Shown: positions 63,175-64,000 of the stretch, piece by piece
How the letters are laid out: the number at the start of each line of letters is the position of its first letter
Numbering within the stretch: position 1 is the first letter of the stretch
Assembly: GCF_000178995.1 (NCBI RefSeq)
Contig: NZ_ADVZ01000002.1
Coordinates: 496,001-560,000 of the forward strand
DNA from: Afipia sp. 1NLS2
Lineage (GTDB): Bacteria > Pseudomonadota > Alphaproteobacteria > Rhizobiales > Xanthobacteraceae
Reading direction: 5' to 3'
Length of the DNA stretch: 64,000 bases
Position numbers and translations under genes: made by a program
The notes under the pieces: generated by a model
What the model was told of the DNA's origin: nothing
Databases searched by the model: none
What the model saw: only the letters and a program-made list of their open reading frames with translations

Positions 63175-64000
63175 TTACGCCGCTTTTCGGCCTTCCGCGA
63201 GATTGGCCAGCTGGCGAAGGATGTCGGTGACGCCTTCCATGCGGTCATCCGGTGTCGCCCATTCCTGCAGAAACACCACCTTCATGTCGGGCCGTACCTT
63301 CGCGGCCTGTCCATACTGCCGGATGAAATAAACCAGCTTTTCTGGTTCCGCGAAGCTGTTGTCGCGGAAGCTGATCGATGCGCCCTTCGGACCCGCATCG
63401 AGCTTCTCGATATTGGCACGGCGGCAGTAGTTCTTGATCGAAGCGAGCTTGAACAGGAAACGCACCTCGTCCGGCAGCGGACCGAACCGGTCGCGCATTT
63501 CCGCGCCGAAATCGGCGATCTCGTCGTCGGTCTCGAGATCGGCCAGACGCCGGTAGAGCGACAGCCGCACGGCGAGGTCCGCAACATAGTCTTCCGGAAT
63601 GAGCACCGGCATGCCGAGCGTGATCTGCGGCGACCAGCGGTCTTCGACGGGCGCGGAGATGCCGGCCTTGAGGTTGAGAATTTCCTCCTCCAGCATCTGC
63701 TGATAAAGCTCGAAACCAACTTCCTTGATGTGACCGGACTGCTCCTCACCAAGCAGATTGCCCGAGCCGCGAATGTCGAGATCGTGCGAAGCCAACTGGA
63801 ATCCTGCGCCGAGATTTTCCAGCGACTGCAAAACCTTCAGCCGTCGTTCCGCTTGCGCGGTGATCTGACGTTGCGCGGGCAGCGTGAACAGCGCGTAGGC
63901 GCGCAGCTTCGAACGCCCGACCCGGCCACGCAACTGATAGAGCTGCGCAAGACCAAACATGTCGGCGCGATGGACAATGAGCGTATTGGCGTTCGGAATG
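63175..64000 (-). CDS. mfd: Transcription-repair coupling factor Mfd, C-terminal part
   Basis: The frame is open from the right edge to the stop at 63175, 275 codons, so the gene starts outside the window. Helicase motifs PNANTLIVHRADMFGLAQ and QLRGRVGRSKLRAYALF are those of the Mfd translocase, followed by the TRCF C-terminal domain (RLKVLQSLENLGAGFQLASH, DIRGSGNLLGEEQSGHIKEVG split at natural motifs). Mfd releases RNA polymerase stalled at DNA damage and recruits UvrA. The C-terminus (ILRQLANLAEGRKAA) is normal in length. Confidence 0.95.
   Translation of the reverse strand, partial: IPNANTLIVHRADMFGLAQLYQLRGRVGRSKLRAYALFTLPAQRQITAQAERRLKVLQSLENLGAGFQLASHDLDIRGSGNLLGEEQSGHIKEVGFELYQQMLEEEILNLKAGISAPVEDRWSPQITLGMPVLIPEDYVADLAVRLSLYRRLADLETDDEIADFGAEMRDRFGPLPDEVRFLFKLASIKNYCRRANIEKLDAGPKGASISFRDNSFAEPEKLVYFIRQYGQAAKVRPDMKVVFLQEWATPDDRMEGVTDILRQLANLAEGRKAA

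Noticed and set aside
1-64000. CRISPR arrays, prophage, insertion sequences, integrase or rRNA genes
   Set aside because: No regularly spaced repeats, transposase, phage structural genes or rRNA sequence were recognised on either strand.

Overview
The window looks like chromosomal DNA of an alphaproteobacterium in the Bradyrhizobiaceae/Nitrobacteraceae group (an Afipia, Oligotropha, Nitrobacter or Rhodopseudomonas-like organism). This rests on gene content (phosphatidylcholine synthase, IalB, HspQ, RND pump, CHASE2 cyclase, NirA-type nitrite reductase), on high but not extreme GC, and on third-position GC bias in nearly all genes. Species placement is inference. No insertion sequence, prophage or CRISPR array was seen. 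Only one RNA gene is visible, a tRNA-Ser(TGA).

Layout. 1-9.8 kb is an exopolysaccharide locus: a chain-length/export protein (running off the left edge), an outer-membrane beta-barrel protein and a Wza-like export protein on the minus strand, a metallophosphoesterase, then a plus-strand run of initiating sugar transferase, ManC, FkbM methyltransferase and UDP-glucose dehydrogenase. The dehydrogenase gene is broken by one in-frame TAG. 9.9-17.8 kb is a tight housekeeping block: MBL hydrolase, TatD, MetG, HolB, Tmk, a DD-carboxypeptidase and RlpA on the minus strand, and a DUF2478 protein on the plus strand. 18-22.6 kb holds an FbpABC/AfuABC-like ABC importer with a candidate Pho box. 22.7-28.4 kb holds an RND pump with its adaptor and a CDF metal exporter.

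28.4-33.7 kb is a co-oriented group that reads as a cyclic-nucleotide signalling module: CHASE2 adenylate/guanylate cyclase, MBL hydrolase, three-helix membrane protein with a CRP-like nucleotide-binding domain, a free-standing DUF6537-like protein and a secreted protein. 33.8-37.7 kb has two tiny genes, an RraA-fold protein and the 5-oxoprolinase operon pxpB-pxpC-pxpA.

37.7-51.3 kb is a nitrate/nitrite assimilation region on the minus strand: FNT nitrite channel, a PP2C phosphatase-protein kinase fusion, nitrate ABC importer (SBP, permease, ATPase), FAD oxidoreductase, NirA, a CysJ-like flavoprotein and NasA. A full-consensus sigma-54 promoter lies upstream of the channel and a weaker one upstream of the importer, so RpoN/NtrC nitrogen control is the natural inference. 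51.3-64 kb is mixed: RimO, quinone oxidoreductase, TerC and phosphatidylcholine synthase, a UbiH-like hydroxylase, HspQ, IalB, a YejA-like binding protein followed by a degenerate adenylate-forming protein and a degenerate GGDEF-like protein, a PRC-barrel protein, and the C-terminus of Mfd at the right edge.

The most notable items are the amber-interrupted ugd, the cyclase/MBL/membrane-CNB module, the sigma-54-controlled nitrite channel linked to a kinase-phosphatase through a hairpin that sits on the kinase start, and the Pho box before the importer.
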